From Chryseobacterium sp. CY350 (lineage in GTDB: Bacteria > Bacteroidota > Bacteroidia > Flavobacteriales > Weeksellaceae): a DNA stretch of 64,000 nucleotides. Under the pieces are notes generated by a model. That model was not told the DNA's origin. It ran no database searches and worked only from the letters and a program-made list of their open reading frames with translations. Shown one piece after another: positions 10,245 through 19,889 of this stretch. The first letter of the stretch is position 1; the number at the start of each line of letters is the position of its first letter. The position numbers and the translations under genes are program-made. The stretch spans positions 992,001 to 1,056,000 of the forward strand of contig NZ_CP116034.1 of NCBI RefSeq assembly GCF_027945075.1, read 5' to 3'.

Positions 10245-10640
10245 ATGAAGGAACTGGCTTTGTACATTGGCGTAGATAAATCTACTTACTCCAAAATTGA
10301 AAAAGGATTAAGAGAACTTACGGTTTCGGAACTTAGTAAAATGGCTAAACTTTTTAATCTTACCACAGATCAGATTATTAATTACAATGAAAATATAATT
10401 CCTAAAGAGATTGTGATAGAAGATAAATCGACTCTCGAGCAAATGGAACTCATTCAGCAGCTAGACGAAGAAGATAAAAGCACCGTCTTTAAAATCATCG
10501 ATAAAATGCTTACTACTAAAAGGTTTAAAGATTTCTTTAATATAATGTCTCTGCTGTATAAAAACACAAAAAAACCTCGCATTTTGCGAGGTTTTTTATC
10601 TTTAAAGGAGCAAACTTTGCGTAGCGGTTTTTTTCCATAA
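10245..10640 (+). pseudogene. XRE-type helix-turn-helix regulator, truncated at the 5' end
   Basis: The ORF starts inside the HTH: KELALYIGVDKSTYSKIEKGLRELTVSELSKMAKLFNLTTDQII is helices 2-5 of an XRE domain, but helix 1 and the usual 15 or so residues before it are missing. Directly upstream in frame is a stop codon (TAA at 10239). The 3' end also looks shifted: after KRFKDFF the frame runs on through the hairpin at 10568-10597, while a one-base shift would stop at a TAA before it, as expected for a complete 110-120-aa regulator. I therefore read it as a decayed gene at the border of the RHS array. Confidence 0.6.
10568..10597. terminator. Bidirectional hairpin, copy 1 of the CCTCGCA palindrome family
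   Basis: CCTCGCA (10575-10581) and TGCGAGG (10585-10591), flanked by seven A on the left and six T on the right. It would end the XRE transcript on the plus strand and the array's last immunity gene (stop at 10646) on the minus strand. The same hairpin recurs at 20138, 17169 and 22859. Confidence 0.8.
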
Positions 10641-10645
10641 TTTCT

Positions 10646-11065
10646 CTATCGTGACACATCGTTGTCGTTAGAGTTCTTGAGCCATATACTATCAATCACT
10701 GAAAGATTATTGCCTACAATTGCAAATCTATTATTTTCGAAAATTTTAAAATCTAATTTATAGGATGTTTCTTTACCAAATATAATTGTTTTAATTTTTT
10801 TTACACTTTTTACATATTTATTACTTTGTGTAAAAGAATTAAATTTAATTTTTGATAAATGTAATTTCAATGACTCTTTTTTATAAAGAATTTCAGTAGA
10901 GTCTATTTTTTTATCATTTTTAGTTAAATAGATTACACTTTTATTATTGTTCAACAATTTAATTTGATAATTATTTTTGAAACTATCTTTAAAAGAATAT
11001 TCACGATAACTACCACAAGATATTAAGGTTAGCGAAAAAAATAGCACTAAAATATTTTCTTTCAT
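10646..11065 (-). CDS. Module 10 immunity-like lipoprotein
   Basis: 139 aa with a lipoprotein signal (MKENILVLFFSLTLISC). The mature part is Lys/Asn-rich and beta-rich, with no known family. It starts 5 bases after the toxin fragment at 11071 and is the last gene of the array, so I infer it is the cognate immunity protein. The DNA is clearly more AT-rich than the RHS core, as for the other partner genes. Confidence 0.6.
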   Translation of the reverse strand: MKENILVLFFSLTLISCGSYREYSFKDSFKNNYQIKLLNNNKSVIYLTKNDKKIDSTEILYKKESLKLHLSKIKFNSFTQSNKYVKSVKKIKTIIFGKETSYKLDFKIFENNRFAIVGNNLSVIDSIWLKNSNDNDVSR

Positions 11066-11070
11066 CTTAA

Positions 11071-11454
11071 TTAATTTGAATTAAATTGTTGATCTGGTAT
11101 TCCTTCAGGCGGATATAATGGAATGACTCCAATAAATCCAGGAATACGCGGTGATTGAGCGGATACACCAATATCATTAACCATATTAGCATTAACACTA
11201 CTAATATTAGAGATTGTAGTTGTTGGAAAAATTCCGCTTTTAAATAAAGTTTGATTTAAAATATTTCCCTGATCCTTAATGTTATGAGAGTTATAAATAA
11301 ATTTTCCATCGAATGAATATTGTGCTTTATATGCAGCAACTTCATCATTAACGCCATAACCCTGACCTGTTCCAATATTATATTCGCCTCTTGCGTTTTG
11401 TCCTCCGTGTTTCACTTCGTGAAGTGTCAATGCTGTATCATTCCCAACGTACAT
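11071..11454 (-). pseudogene. Module 10 toxin tail, HEVKH metallopeptidase-like part (frameshifted from its core)
   Basis: The frame carries LTLHEVKHGGQNARGEY (His12-His16) and GVNDEVAAYKAQYSF: a HExxH zinc motif with a downstream DE/AAYKAQ segment, as in several bacterial toxin metallopeptidases. The frame stays open upstream of its ATG (TGNGEVT precedes Met1), so it is the continuation of the core ORF 11457-12095, cut off by a one-base deletion near 11465-11470. Restored, the protein would be one RHS-core/protease polypeptide. Confidence 0.65.
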
Positions 11455-11456
11455 TG

Positions 11457-12095
11457 TTACTTCTCCATTGCCAGTCTGTCTTGTATTATATGTTCATTGA
11501 TACTATTTCCATCCGATTTTCCACCTGCTTTATCAAATTTATATTCTGTGGTCTTATCATTTCGCATATCAGAAATATCAGATTTCGATTTATTTAATTC
11601 AGCAATTCTATCACCTTTATCACTAGCATTTCCTTTTTGTAATTCGTTTATCTTATTAACTAATGTTTTTTCAAGAGGCTGCGCTTTCTTTTCTGCTTCT
11701 TTGCCAAAATATTCTACACCACGTCCATCTGGGTCAATGAAACGAATTGGATTATTTACAGTATAGTTGTAAGTAGACTGCCTTCTATATTTCTCCGCCA
11801 GCGGATCTACAACACCCCATCTACCAATATCCGGCATATAGAACCTTGCCCCGTAATCATACATTCCGGTCTCCTGCAATTCCTTCCCGTTGTACTTATA
11901 TTGATACCTATTCATAGTTGTTGCAGTGTAATTATGCATCAACCCAAAAGGGTAATAATTATTGACTTCCACAACCTCTCCCGGCATCCAGTAATCATAA
12001 CATGCCATATTACCATCTCCCATATCTTCACAATATTTTGAATTCATATCGCGTGGCAAAATCCCGCCGTCATGATTGGAATCGGCATAGCTCAA
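11457..12095 (-). pseudogene. Module 10 orphan RHS core end plus start of toxin tail
   Basis: 212 aa. Residues 1-126 repeat the active RHS protein from [15 protein letters not shown] through [20 protein letters not shown] and [15 protein letters not shown] to FIDPDGRG. Then a unique Lys/Asp-rich linker follows (EAEKKAQPLEKTLVNKINEL). Core homology starts abruptly near 12113, only a few bases from the stop of the preceding immunity gene, with no promoter or secretion signal. Translation stops just before the HEVKH motif through a frameshift. Confidence 0.7.
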
Positions 12096-12119
12096 ACGTA
12101 TATTTTCAAATAGACCAGA

Positions 12120-12407
12120 TCATTTATTTTTATTAAATAATCCCCAATAAGTTGCTTTTGCTCCATTTTCATAACTTTTATCATATCTGCTCAAAACGTC
12201 TCCATTTTTAGGATCTAATTCAATTACCTTTATTTTTTTACTATCCGAACTATCTTGAATATACCATACATCTCTTTTTTTATTATGAAAACTTGCATTT
12301 GTTAATGATTGATAACAAATATTTTTCAACCCATTTGCTTTAGCAACTTTCAGCGCGTTTTTGGGTGATAAATATTCTTTGCTTTTTATTTTATTATAAT
12401 AATTCAT
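12120..12407 (-). pseudogene. Module 9 second immunity copy, C-terminal half
   Basis: 95 aa, homologous to the second half of the 230-aa protein at 12811-13503 (NGLKNICYQSLTNASF, then WYIQD and VIELDPKNGDVLSRY). It is separated from its N-terminal half at 12407-12829 by the loss of one base in an A run (T5 at 12438-12442 on the plus strand, against T6 at 13120-13125 in the intact copy). Confidence 0.7.
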
Positions 12408-12829
12408 TATAAATTTGTAATCATAATCAGAATATTCTTTTTATTAACAGTTTCACAAGTATATGTGCTTTCATGAAATGGCTTACCTTTATATAAAAAG
12501 CCGTACTGATAATATTCAAGATAGTCGAAATTAGGATATTTATCCATAAACTTTTTTATTTCTGAATGATTTTCAATATTCAAGAATATATTATCATATT
12601 GTTCATTATTTGGATCATTAGTCAAAACATTAATGGAGCTTTTATTTTTATAATATTTTATATTTTTTTTAAAGAATCTTTCACCAAAAGATTTTTTAAA
12701 TATAGAATCATACTGTAATCTACATTGTTCTTTCAGTTCAATTTTATCTTGTGAGAAAATAGTTATACTTAAAAAAAGAAATAAAATGCAATATTTTATT
12801 TTCATATTTATTATTTTAATAAATTCCAA
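12407..12829 (-). pseudogene. Module 9 second immunity copy, N-terminal half
   Basis: Signal peptide (MKIKYCILFLFLSITIFSQ, start at about 12805) followed by KEQCRLQYDSIFKKSFGERFFKKNIKY, the hallmark of this four-member family (also 12811, 29199/28861 and 29596). It reads KKNILIMITNL then stop where the intact copy reads KKEYSDYEYRFIMNYYN, so it is frame-shifted at a homopolymer. Confidence 0.7.
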
Positions 12830-13503
12830 TAAGCAGCTTTTTCGCCTTCTTTATAACCTCTCTCGAAAAGGGTTAAAACCTCTCCAGATTTAGGATTTAC
12901 TTCAATCACTTTAGATCTTTTTTCATTGCTACAGTCCTGTATTTGCCATACATCTTGATTTTTATTATAAAAACTTGCATTTGTTAATGATTGATAGCAG
13001 ATATTTTTCAAACCATTTGCCTTAGCAATTTTTAGTGCTTTTCTAGGCGATATATATTCTTTATTCTTTATTTTATTGTAATAATTCATTATGAATCTGT
13101 ATTCATAATCAGAATATTCTTTTTTATTAACAGTTTCGCAAGTATATGTCATTTGTGAAAATGGTTTTCCTTTGTACAAAAAACTGTAATTATAATAATC
13201 CAGATAATCAAAATATTGTGCTTTATATATTTTTTTTAAAAATTCCGTATTATTTTTATTAACTAAAAAAGATATAAACATATCATCGTCCTCACTTTTA
13301 ACGTCAACAGTATCTAACACTCTTAAAAAATATTGTTCTTCATCAAATCGAATATTTTTTTTAAAAAATTTTTCTCCAAAATAATCTTTAAATATAGAAT
13401 CATACTGAAGCTTACATTGTTCTTTTAAGTCTATTTTATTTTGTGAAAATAAATTGATTCCAAAAAAAACTAACAGTATATAGTATTTTATTTTCATATC
13501 CAT
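12811..13503 (-). CDS. Module 9 immunity-like secreted protein (intact copy)
   Basis: 230 aa with a signal peptide ending LFSQ. Conserved blocks shared with the 227-aa protein behind the active RHS gene: LKEQCKLQYDSIFKDYFGEKFFKK, PFxxxTYTCETVNKKE, ALKIAKANGLKNICYQSLT and the C-terminal AAYWNLLK. Both stand directly behind a metzincin-like toxin tail, which makes them the likely neutralising partner. No known family recognised. It overlaps or abuts the toxin fragment at 13503. Confidence 0.65.
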   Translation of the reverse strand: MDMKIKYYILLVFFGINLFSQNKIDLKEQCKLQYDSIFKDYFGEKFFKKNIRFDEEQYFLRVLDTVDVKSEDDDMFISFLVNKNNTEFLKKIYKAQYFDYLDYYNYSFLYKGKPFSQMTYTCETVNKKEYSDYEYRFIMNYYNKIKNKEYISPRKALKIAKANGLKNICYQSLTNASFYNKNQDVWQIQDCSNEKRSKVIEVNPKSGEVLTLFERGYKEGEKAAYWNLLK

Positions 13504-13844
13504 TATTTAATTGATTTTAATCTACCATTTGAACCACACTGTCTTGGCATTGCTTTAAGAGTCTGTGATTCGGCAGGGGTGATATACTTAGATTCCACTA
13601 CCCCATATCCACTCACATTTCCTTTAGGTGTTATAGAAGTCATATCAGTTCTACCAATAATCGCTCTAATAGCATCATTGGTAATCGGTGAGCCTTTAAA
13701 GGTTGTGATTTTTTTAGATCCTGAAGTTGTTATCAGTATATCATCTGTTGTATCCATCATCAAACCAGGATCTCCGTGTACACCTCCTAGATTATGACCT
13801 ATTTCGTGGTTAAAATCATGTTCAAATTTACTGGCATAATTCAA
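13503..13844 (-). pseudogene. Module 9 toxin tail, metzincin-like catalytic half (frameshifted)
   Basis: 113 aa with [13 protein letters not shown] at residues 13-25, the metzincin HExxHxxGxxHD zinc motif, then DPGLMM (a possible Met-turn). It is homologous to residues about 1080-1184 of the active RHS protein but diverged. A one-base deletion near 13855 puts it out of frame with its own core at 13841-14410. Confidence 0.7.
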
Positions 13845-14410
13845 TCCTTCGAAGCCATTACTTTATTTGCATCTGATACAATACTTTGTCTATCTGCCTC
13901 AGCCGTATTAGCAGCATCAACGGTTCCATTAGAAATATAGTTTCCTAATCTTGTGACAGTACCATCGCTGTTTTCAACTTTGTCAGATTTAGCAGAAGCA
14001 ATTGCCGCATCCATACTTTGTGATTCCGTTGCTGAAAGCTTAAATATTGCATAAATTTTTCCTCCTTCGGTATTTATTTCTCTTGCAACTCCATTATTAT
14101 TATAAGTAGAGATTGATGCTCCTAAACCCTGCTTTTGTTCTTTGGTTAAACCAAAGTGGTAATAATTTGCTGTCACAATAAAAGGGTCATCTATGGTTCC
14201 TGTACCTGTTACTCCTCCGTCTCTACCATCAGGATCTACATATCTAATTGGATTATTTAGAGTGTAATTATATGGAGTTAGAGAGATATACTTCTCTGCC
14301 AACGGATCAACAACACCCCATCTACCAATCTGGCATATAGAATCTCGCTCCGTAATCATACATTCCGGTCTCTTGCAGTTCCTTGCCATTGTACTTATAC
14401 TTATAAGCAT
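13841..14410 (-). pseudogene. Module 9 orphan RHS core end plus N-terminal half of metzincin-like tail
   Basis: From [21 protein letters not shown] the product matches the active RHS protein almost exactly through [17 protein letters not shown] to [20 protein letters not shown], then ends in MASKD because of a one-base deletion. The first 25 or so residues of the ORF are a wrong-frame reading of the core ([11 protein letters not shown]), so the module has a second frame break near 14330. The core starts at about 14405, after 35 bases of unrelated DNA. Confidence 0.7.
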
Positions 14411-14444
14411 TCTACGTGGAGATTACATAGTGATTCAAATATAT

Positions 14445-14939
14445 TTAGTTACAATTATATGGATTACATTTTTCTAAATTCCCCATAGAATTAAAGTGTA
14501 GTACCCATGATTTAGGATCATAGCCTTCATAAGAGTTTTCAATATTGATTTGTTCTAATTTATTTTTCCTGAATTTTTCAAATAATTTTGGATTGCTATC
14601 TTTATCAAAAATATAAAACGCATTTACAGATTTTCTATAAACATCATAATCTTTCCTAAATTCATTTATTTGATTTTGATTTTCAAATCTACAAATGGTA
14701 ATTGTAAGACCATTATATATGTACTTATTTATGTTATCGTTATCCACTTCTGTAATATCTGGTTTTTCTTGAAAATATAATGCAAAAACAGAATTATCAA
14801 TTTTTATTTTTGCCTTCTCAGAAAATTGATTAATAATATTTTCAGTCAGATTAATATCATTTACTGATATAATACTTTTTTGCTGAGCTTTACAAGAGCT
14901 AACTAAAAATAATGTTACAATTAGAATTATTCTTTTCAT
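14445..14939 (-). CDS. Module 8 immunity-like lipoprotein (identical twin of 21519-22013)
   Basis: 164 aa, lipoprotein signal MKRIILIVTLFLVSSC. The mature part has a charged beta/alpha pattern without known family. The protein is identical in every residue to the one at 21519-22013. It starts one base after the JAMM-tail ORF stop (14941), the tightest coupling in the array, so it is the likely immunity partner. Confidence 0.7.
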   Translation of the reverse strand: MKRIILIVTLFLVSSCKAQQKSIISVNDINLTENIINQFSEKAKIKIDNSVFALYFQEKPDITEVDNDNINKYIYNGLTITICRFENQNQINEFRKDYDVYRKSVNAFYIFDKDSNPKLFEKFRKNKLEQINIENSYEGYDPKSWVLHFNSMGNLEKCNPYNCN

Positions 14940-14940
14940 T

Positions 14941-15738
14941 TTATTTTTTGCCTTGGTTTGTTATGGATATTATCTTTTGACCATCAAAATTTATTCTAAG
15001 TGCCCCTTGTATATAATTTGGAGAATACATAATAAATTTAGCATTTGGATATTTCCCTGCTACTTTCATATCTCCACTTTGCAAGCCATGACTGTAGCTA
15101 AATTTTCCAGTTTCTGGAGAATAGTCGACATTGAAGCCACTCGGTGAATTTGAATAAGGGTCAGGATGACTATGTTCGGATTCTATTAATTGATTGCCTA
15201 ACATAACTAAGGCAACTTTATCTTCTATATGAATAGTTCCTACAAAACTAAATTTATCATTTTTACTATTTGTAAATACATTTCGATTAAACTCAACATT
15301 AGTATTTTCAGCTAAATAATCAAAAACATTTTGTGCTGTTTCACTATTACTTCCAAATTTTATATAATCATATTTTTTTTCAATAGTATCGCCAGAGGCA
15401 TTGGTAATTTCTACTTTTTCCGAACCTGAATTTTTTGCTATAAATCCTTTCTCACCCACATCAACACCACCATCATTCTCTGCTTTTAAATTTCCACTAC
15501 TGTCAAAATTCTTTGAAGCATAAATTACATCTCTGTCTGATTCTGCTTTCCATGCTAGATTCCCGTCATTATCAACCTCATAAATGTCCTCGAGCATTCC
15601 TGTTGGATCTGTAAAAGTTATAGGATTATTATATCCATATCTAAATGGGGATAAATTTGGAGCTTTCTCTGCCAGTGGATCTACCACACCCCATCTTCCA
15701 ATATCCGGCATATAGAATCTCGCACCATAATCATACAT
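14941..15738 (-). CDS. Module 8 orphan RHS core with JAMM/JAB-like toxin tail
   Basis: 265 aa from [17 protein letters not shown]; homology to the core extends upstream to about 15778 ([11 protein letters not shown]) without a start codon. The core ends at FTDPTGML. The tail shows SEHSHP (His189, His191) and later LQSGD, followed by [11 protein letters not shown]: the HxHP plus Asp arrangement of JAB/MPN zinc proteases (Tox-JAB family of polymorphic toxins). The tail is nearly identical to that of module 4. Confidence 0.7.
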   Translation of the reverse strand: MYDYGARFYMPDIGRWGVVDPLAEKAPNLSPFRYGYNNPITFTDPTGMLEDIYEVDNDGNLAWKAESDRDVIYASKNFDSSGNLKAENDGGVDVGEKGFIAKNSGSEKVEITNASGDTIEKKYDYIKFGSNSETAQNVFDYLAENTNVEFNRNVFTNSKNDKFSFVGTIHIEDKVALVMLGNQLIESEHSHPDPYSNSPSGFNVDYSPETGKFSYSHGLQSGDMKVAGKYPNAKFIMYSPNYIQGALRINFDGQKIISITNQGKK

Positions 15739-15788
15739 ACCGGTCTCTTGGAGTTCCTTGCCATTGTACTTATAATTATAATCTTAAA

Positions 15789-16289
15789 TTAATTATTAGA
15801 TCTTAACCATCCAATTTGATAATAGTTCATATCTTCTATTAATTTTGTAAAAAAATCAGTTTCATACTTCGAATTTTTCATGCAGTCATACATTACAGGA
15901 AATCTTCTCTCAATGTAGGAATCATTATTTACAACTTTATACATTAATGTAAATCCATCAGTAGCAATACAATTATCTATACCAGTATCGTCTTTTAAAG
16001 GATTTTGTAGCCATCTATTATTACCTTGATTTTGAAGTTTTATTTTTTTTTCTGATATTACTTTACCTTTTTCTAAATTATAAATATTTATTTCATCATT
16101 AGAATAACTCCACATATAAGAATGTTCAAAAGATAAAGAGCCTAATGAAAAAACATTTCCATTTGATTTATACAATGAATTATAAAGTTTTTTATTTTTT
16201 GATATAATATCATTTGCCACATTTTTAGTTTGGCAAGAGAAGCATATAGAAGATGCTATTATATAAATGAAAAGAATAATATATCTCAT
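15789..16289 (-). CDS. Module 7 immunity-like lipoprotein
   Basis: 166 aa with a lipoprotein signal ending SICFSC. No known family; the mature part has WSYSNDEINIYNLEKG and ends IGWLRSNN. It begins 4 bases after the module 7 toxin stop. Its stop codon touches the start of the module 8 core, so cassettes are packed end to end. Confidence 0.65.
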   Translation of the reverse strand: MRYIILFIYIIASSICFSCQTKNVANDIISKNKKLYNSLYKSNGNVFSLGSLSFEHSYMWSYSNDEINIYNLEKGKVISEKKIKLQNQGNNRWLQNPLKDDTGIDNCIATDGFTLMYKVVNNDSYIERRFPVMYDCMKNSKYETDFFTKLIEDMNYYQIGWLRSNN

Positions 16290-16293
16290 GATT

Positions 16294-17205
16294 TTATTTT
16301 ATTATTAGATTATTAACGATAGATTGTACATAATCCATAGTAGCTTTTATACCCGCATTTTCCCAATCTGTTAGGTTAACAGTTACAACACTACCTGTTC
16401 CATTGTAATATGTAACACTATTAGTACCAGTTCCAACCACAAATGCATTTCCATTGTAGCCTCGATCTTCTAAAATTCCTTGAACATCATAATCAGCACC
16501 TGAAGGATTTGAATGTCCTAGCTTAGTAGTAGAAAGTTTAACATCAGGGTGATCATGCCAATACATTTCTAAATTTGATGCATCTTTAGGAATTCCCCCT
16601 TGAAATAATTTCATTCCAGCTTCTGTAACAATTTGCCCCTTCTCATTTTCATATTGTTTTGCAGCTCCTCCTTCATTACTCCTAGTAGGTTTGCTATCAC
16701 CTTTAAATGCATATCCTCCATTTTCTCGTCCTGACTTTTTAGTATCGGAAATAGATTCGCGAACACTATTCAGCCTACTTCCAGTAGGAATAAGTGCTAT
16801 CTTTCCACTATCCGACAAATCCCCTGTATAATTCTCCCCTTTTTTTGTTGCCTTCTCAACGTCTCTTCTAACACTTCCTGTTGCTATGTAAACTTTTCCT
16901 GTGTTTTTACCATCATTACCTATTAATTTAAGTCTATTGCTAAATGCACTAGCTAAACCATAAATAGGATCCATAATTTGCATTCCATCGGGATCAATAA
17001 ATCGAATTGTGTTATTTATTACATAAGTATAAGGAGACCATCTTCGGTATTTTTCCGCTAAATGGTCTGTAACCCCCCATCTTCCAATATCCGGCATATA
17101 AAATCTAGCTCCGTAATCATACATACCCGTCTCTTGCAACTCCTTTCCGTTGTACTTATACTGATAGTAACCTCGTAATTGCGAGGTTTTTTTATTATCT
17201 GCCAC
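16294..17205 (-). CDS. Module 7 orphan RHS core with JAMM/JAB-like toxin tail
   Basis: 303 aa. The apparent start ([14 protein letters not shown]) lies in the hairpin at 17169-17193 and is probably not a real start. The core follows from YKYNGKELQ to FIDPDGMQ. The tail has MYWHDHP (His217, His219) and NPSGADYD (Ser235, Asp238), which fits HxHP...SxxD of JAMM metalloproteases, then a beta-rich end. It is a different family member from modules 4 and 8. Confidence 0.7.
   Translation of the reverse strand: MADNKKTSQLRGYYQYKYNGKELQETGMYDYGARFYMPDIGRWGVTDHLAEKYRRWSPYTYVINNTIRFIDPDGMQIMDPIYGLASAFSNRLKLIGNDGKNTGKVYIATGSVRRDVEKATKKGENYTGDLSDSGKIALIPTGSRLNSVRESISDTKKSGRENGGYAFKGDSKPTRSNEGGAAKQYENEKGQIVTEAGMKLFQGGIPKDASNLEMYWHDHPDVKLSTTKLGHSNPSGADYDVQGILEDRGYNGNAFVVGTGTNSVTYYNGTGSVVTVNLTDWENAGIKATMDYVQSIVNNLIIK
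17169..17193. repeat. CCTCGCA palindrome family, copy 2
   Basis: CCTCG (17171-17175), 6-nt loop region, CGAGG (17182-17186), then TTTTTTT on the plus side. On the minus side the T tract is replaced directly by the RHS core of module 7. A second small hairpin with ACGAT/ATCGT lies just right of it (17207-17219). Confidence 0.65.
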
Positions 17206-17248
17206 ACGATAAAATCGTGCGGTAGCGAGGGGAGTTATTATTGTTTAT

Positions 17249-17821
17249 TTATTCTTTAGGATGTGTATGAACGTTAGAGACCTTTATGTCGACATTACAA
17301 TTTAAATCATTTGTGATTTGTTTAGGCATCGCAGTGGAAGTCATCTCTTTTTTATATACAGAAAGGTTATCTTTACAGAAATAATAATTTACTGCTTTTT
17401 TTGCATCATCTCTAATATATCCCATATCTTCTGTCAAAACTTTTACAGAGTCAATAACTTTATATTCAGACAGTTTTTCAATAATTTTAGGATCTCTTCC
17501 TTTTTTATCATCATACCAATAAAATAGTTTTTTTCCAAATTCAGTATATTGATCTTCAATACCTCCTGTGGGGGATCCATTTACAATATATATTTTATTA
17601 TCATCACCTAAAATACTAACTCCAATAATTCCAGAATTATATTCTTTATAATAAATAGAAAACGCATCATTTTTTTTTGCTAGTGAAGAAGTATGACAAA
17701 AATCTATAATAGCATTATTAATTGCTTTTTCATAATTTCCAGTCTTGATTAATTCTTTTTTCCATGTTGAACAGTTTTGAGCAGTAAAAGCCAAAACTAT
17801 TATGTATATATAATTTCTCAT
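17249..17821 (-). CDS. Module 6 immunity-like lipoprotein
   Basis: About 190 aa from the ATG at 17821; ATGs at 17830 (overlapping the toxin stop) and 17857 are alternatives. The signal peptide ends TAQNC, so it is a lipoprotein. No known family. Its last residues are SNVHTHPKE: an HxHP motif like that of the JAMM toxin it should neutralise. It lies directly behind the module 6 toxin. Confidence 0.65.
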   Translation of the reverse strand: MRNYIYIIVLAFTAQNCSTWKKELIKTGNYEKAINNAIIDFCHTSSLAKKNDAFSIYYKEYNSGIIGVSILGDDNKIYIVNGSPTGGIEDQYTEFGKKLFYWYDDKKGRDPKIIEKLSEYKVIDSVKVLTEDMGYIRDDAKKAVNYYFCKDNLSVYKKEMTSTAMPKQITNDLNCNVDIKVSNVHTHPKE

Positions 17822-17822
17822 T

Positions 17823-19889
17823 CTAATCATTTGTATAATCAATTTCCTGAACACCATAAGGATAGTTTGCTTCTTGAGTTAAAATTATAAAATTATAAAA
17901 CATTTTTTTATTATTAATATCATTTTTAAAATCTATATCTGAGCGTGATGCAGATTCAATAGTTCTTCTATCATATCCCATAGTTGGATGCACATGATAA
18001 TCTGTTATTGTAAAAAAATTATTAAGACTTGGATTATTTCCTGAATAACATTGATGTAAAGATGGGTAAGACTTACTATAAGTATTATTTTTATATTTAT
18101 CAATATAAAATTTACTAATTGCTGCGTCTTTACTACTATCTTGAGACAAAAATGCACCTGATATTTCGGTTCCAACGTAATTAGATAATTTAATTGCAAA
18201 ATCTTTTGCCTGTGCTAATGTTGGTTGACCTTTCCCACCCACATCTATTACATTATCACTAGTCTTAAAATTTTGACCATCTTTTAAAATACCTTTTGCA
18301 ATATTATCTACCTCAACTTTTACGTTACCTTTTTTATCTAAAACTGCATTACCTTCTTTATCTGATTTAACTATTCTATCTGGATCATCATTGGTTTCAC
18401 CAACTTGCTTAGTTTGTCCTGTCTTTTTATTAACCGTATAGTCCGTAAGAGGAGCCCTTCCATCAGGATCAATAAAAATTACAGGATTGTTAAAAGCATA
18501 ATTATAAGGACTATGACGAGTCATTAGTTCCGCCAGCGGATCCACGACTCCCCACCTACCAATATCCGGCATATAAAATCTTGCTCCATAGTCATACATT
18601 CCCGTCTCTTGAAGCTCCTTTCCATTATATTTCATTTGATAACTATTCATCGTTGTTACTGTATAATTATGCATCAATCCAAAAGGATAATAATTGTTGA
18701 CTTCCACAACTTCTCCCGGCATCCAGACATCATAACATGCCATATTACCGTCTCCCATATCTTCGCAATATTGTGAATTCATATCACGTGGCAAAATTCC
18801 TCCGTCATGATTAGAATCGGCATAGCTCAAACGAATATTCCCCAAATGATCAGTATAATTGTAAATGTACAGATTTTTTTCAAAATCAAAATAGCCTTCA
18901 GAAGTAGGAACAAACTGAAGTCCAGCAACCAGAACAGTTGAAGGTGAGGTTACATACTGAAAACCATCTAAATAAATTGTTGATTTTACACTATTCCCTT
19001 GATAATAAGATTTTGAGACTTTTACTCCATCTGCTCTATAATTATAAAAAGTTGTTTTGGTGAATTTTCCCGGCATGCCATTGATCTTGTCGGGAAGATT
19101 CAGAAAATTATACTCTATAGATGCAATCCCTTTATCTTTATGAGTAATCATGTTGCCATTATCATCGTAAGTGATTGTATTATGGGTAGATAAAGAAGGA
19201 TAACCATTGCTGTTGCCAATCTGTTCTTCGGTCACTTTAGTCAGCCTGTTACCTGAATAATCATATTTCAGATTATCGATTGATAATGCCGTGGTGCTTC
19301 CCGAAAGCAAACCTGCAGATCTTTGTAATCTTGTGATATTGCCGTTGCGGTCATATTCCATTCTTTCGAAATATTCTTTGGAGGCTTCAGAACCTTCTTT
19401 CTGGTAAAATCCTGCAGACAGACGATTCAAATTATCATAAACATATCCGTATCTTTTCAAAGGCTCGTTCTCTTCTGTTGCTGTTCGCCAGTCTACTTCT
19501 GCAATATTCCCGTTGAATTTGGGCTTTACCTTGAGATCCATAAAATCAGTATTGGGATTTTCAAGTCCGTCTACCTGATTATATTTTATTTTATACCCGA
19601 ACAAATCAATTCCCAAATTCGCAGGATCATTGATCTGCGTCATCCAACCGCGGATGTTGTAGGTGTAGTCTACCTTCTGAAGTCCCATTCCTAAAACTGT
19701 ACCGCCAACTCTTTTCGTTTTCAGTTGCGAGAGCTCATTATATACATTCTGAGACAAAATTTCTTCTGCCCTGTTATCAATTTTATGCTTATGGGTCAGC
19801 AATCTGTTTTGATGATCGTAGGTAAAAGTTTCAGTGATCACTTTTTCGGTATCTGTAGCCAATCTTTTATGATAGGTTTTCATTTGCAA
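17823..19889 (-). CDS. Module 6 long orphan RHS core with JAMM-like toxin tail
   Basis: 688 aa from an internal Met; core homology goes on to about 20064 but is broken by frame changes and has no start or signal peptide. YD repeats ([50 protein letters not shown]) and the full core end at FIDPDGRAP (residue 474 on). The 210-aa tail carries DYHVHP (His632, His634) and SASRSDID (Ser648, Asp651), a JAMM pattern. The segment coding for YQGNSVKSTIYLDGFQYV differs from modules 0 and 2, with identical DNA on both sides. Confidence 0.75.
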   Translation of the reverse strand: MQMKTYHKRLATDTEKVITETFTYDHQNRLLTHKHKIDNRAEEILSQNVYNELSQLKTKRVGGTVLGMGLQKVDYTYNIRGWMTQINDPANLGIDLFGYKIKYNQVDGLENPNTDFMDLKVKPKFNGNIAEVDWRTATEENEPLKRYGYVYDNLNRLSAGFYQKEGSEASKEYFERMEYDRNGNITRLQRSAGLLSGSTTALSIDNLKYDYSGNRLTKVTEEQIGNSNGYPSLSTHNTITYDDNGNMITHKDKGIASIEYNFLNLPDKINGMPGKFTKTTFYNYRADGVKVSKSYYQGNSVKSTIYLDGFQYVTSPSTVLVAGLQFVPTSEGYFDFEKNLYIYNYTDHLGNIRLSYADSNHDGGILPRDMNSQYCEDMGDGNMACYDVWMPGEVVEVNNYYPFGLMHNYTVTTMNSYQMKYNGKELQETGMYDYGARFYMPDIGRWGVVDPLAELMTRHSPYNYAFNNPVIFIDPDGRAPLTDYTVNKKTGQTKQVGETNDDPDRIVKSDKEGNAVLDKKGNVKVEVDNIAKGILKDGQNFKTSDNVIDVGGKGQPTLAQAKDFAIKLSNYVGTEISGAFLSQDSSKDAAISKFYIDKYKNNTYSKSYPSLHQCYSGNNPSLNNFFTITDYHVHPTMGYDRRTIESASRSDIDFKNDINNKKMFYNFIILTQEANYPYGVQEIDYTND

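Noticed and set aside
14953..15147. Plus-strand 64-aa ORF (and twin at 22027-22221)
   Set aside because: Shadow opposite the JAMM tail; identical in both places only because the region is duplicated.
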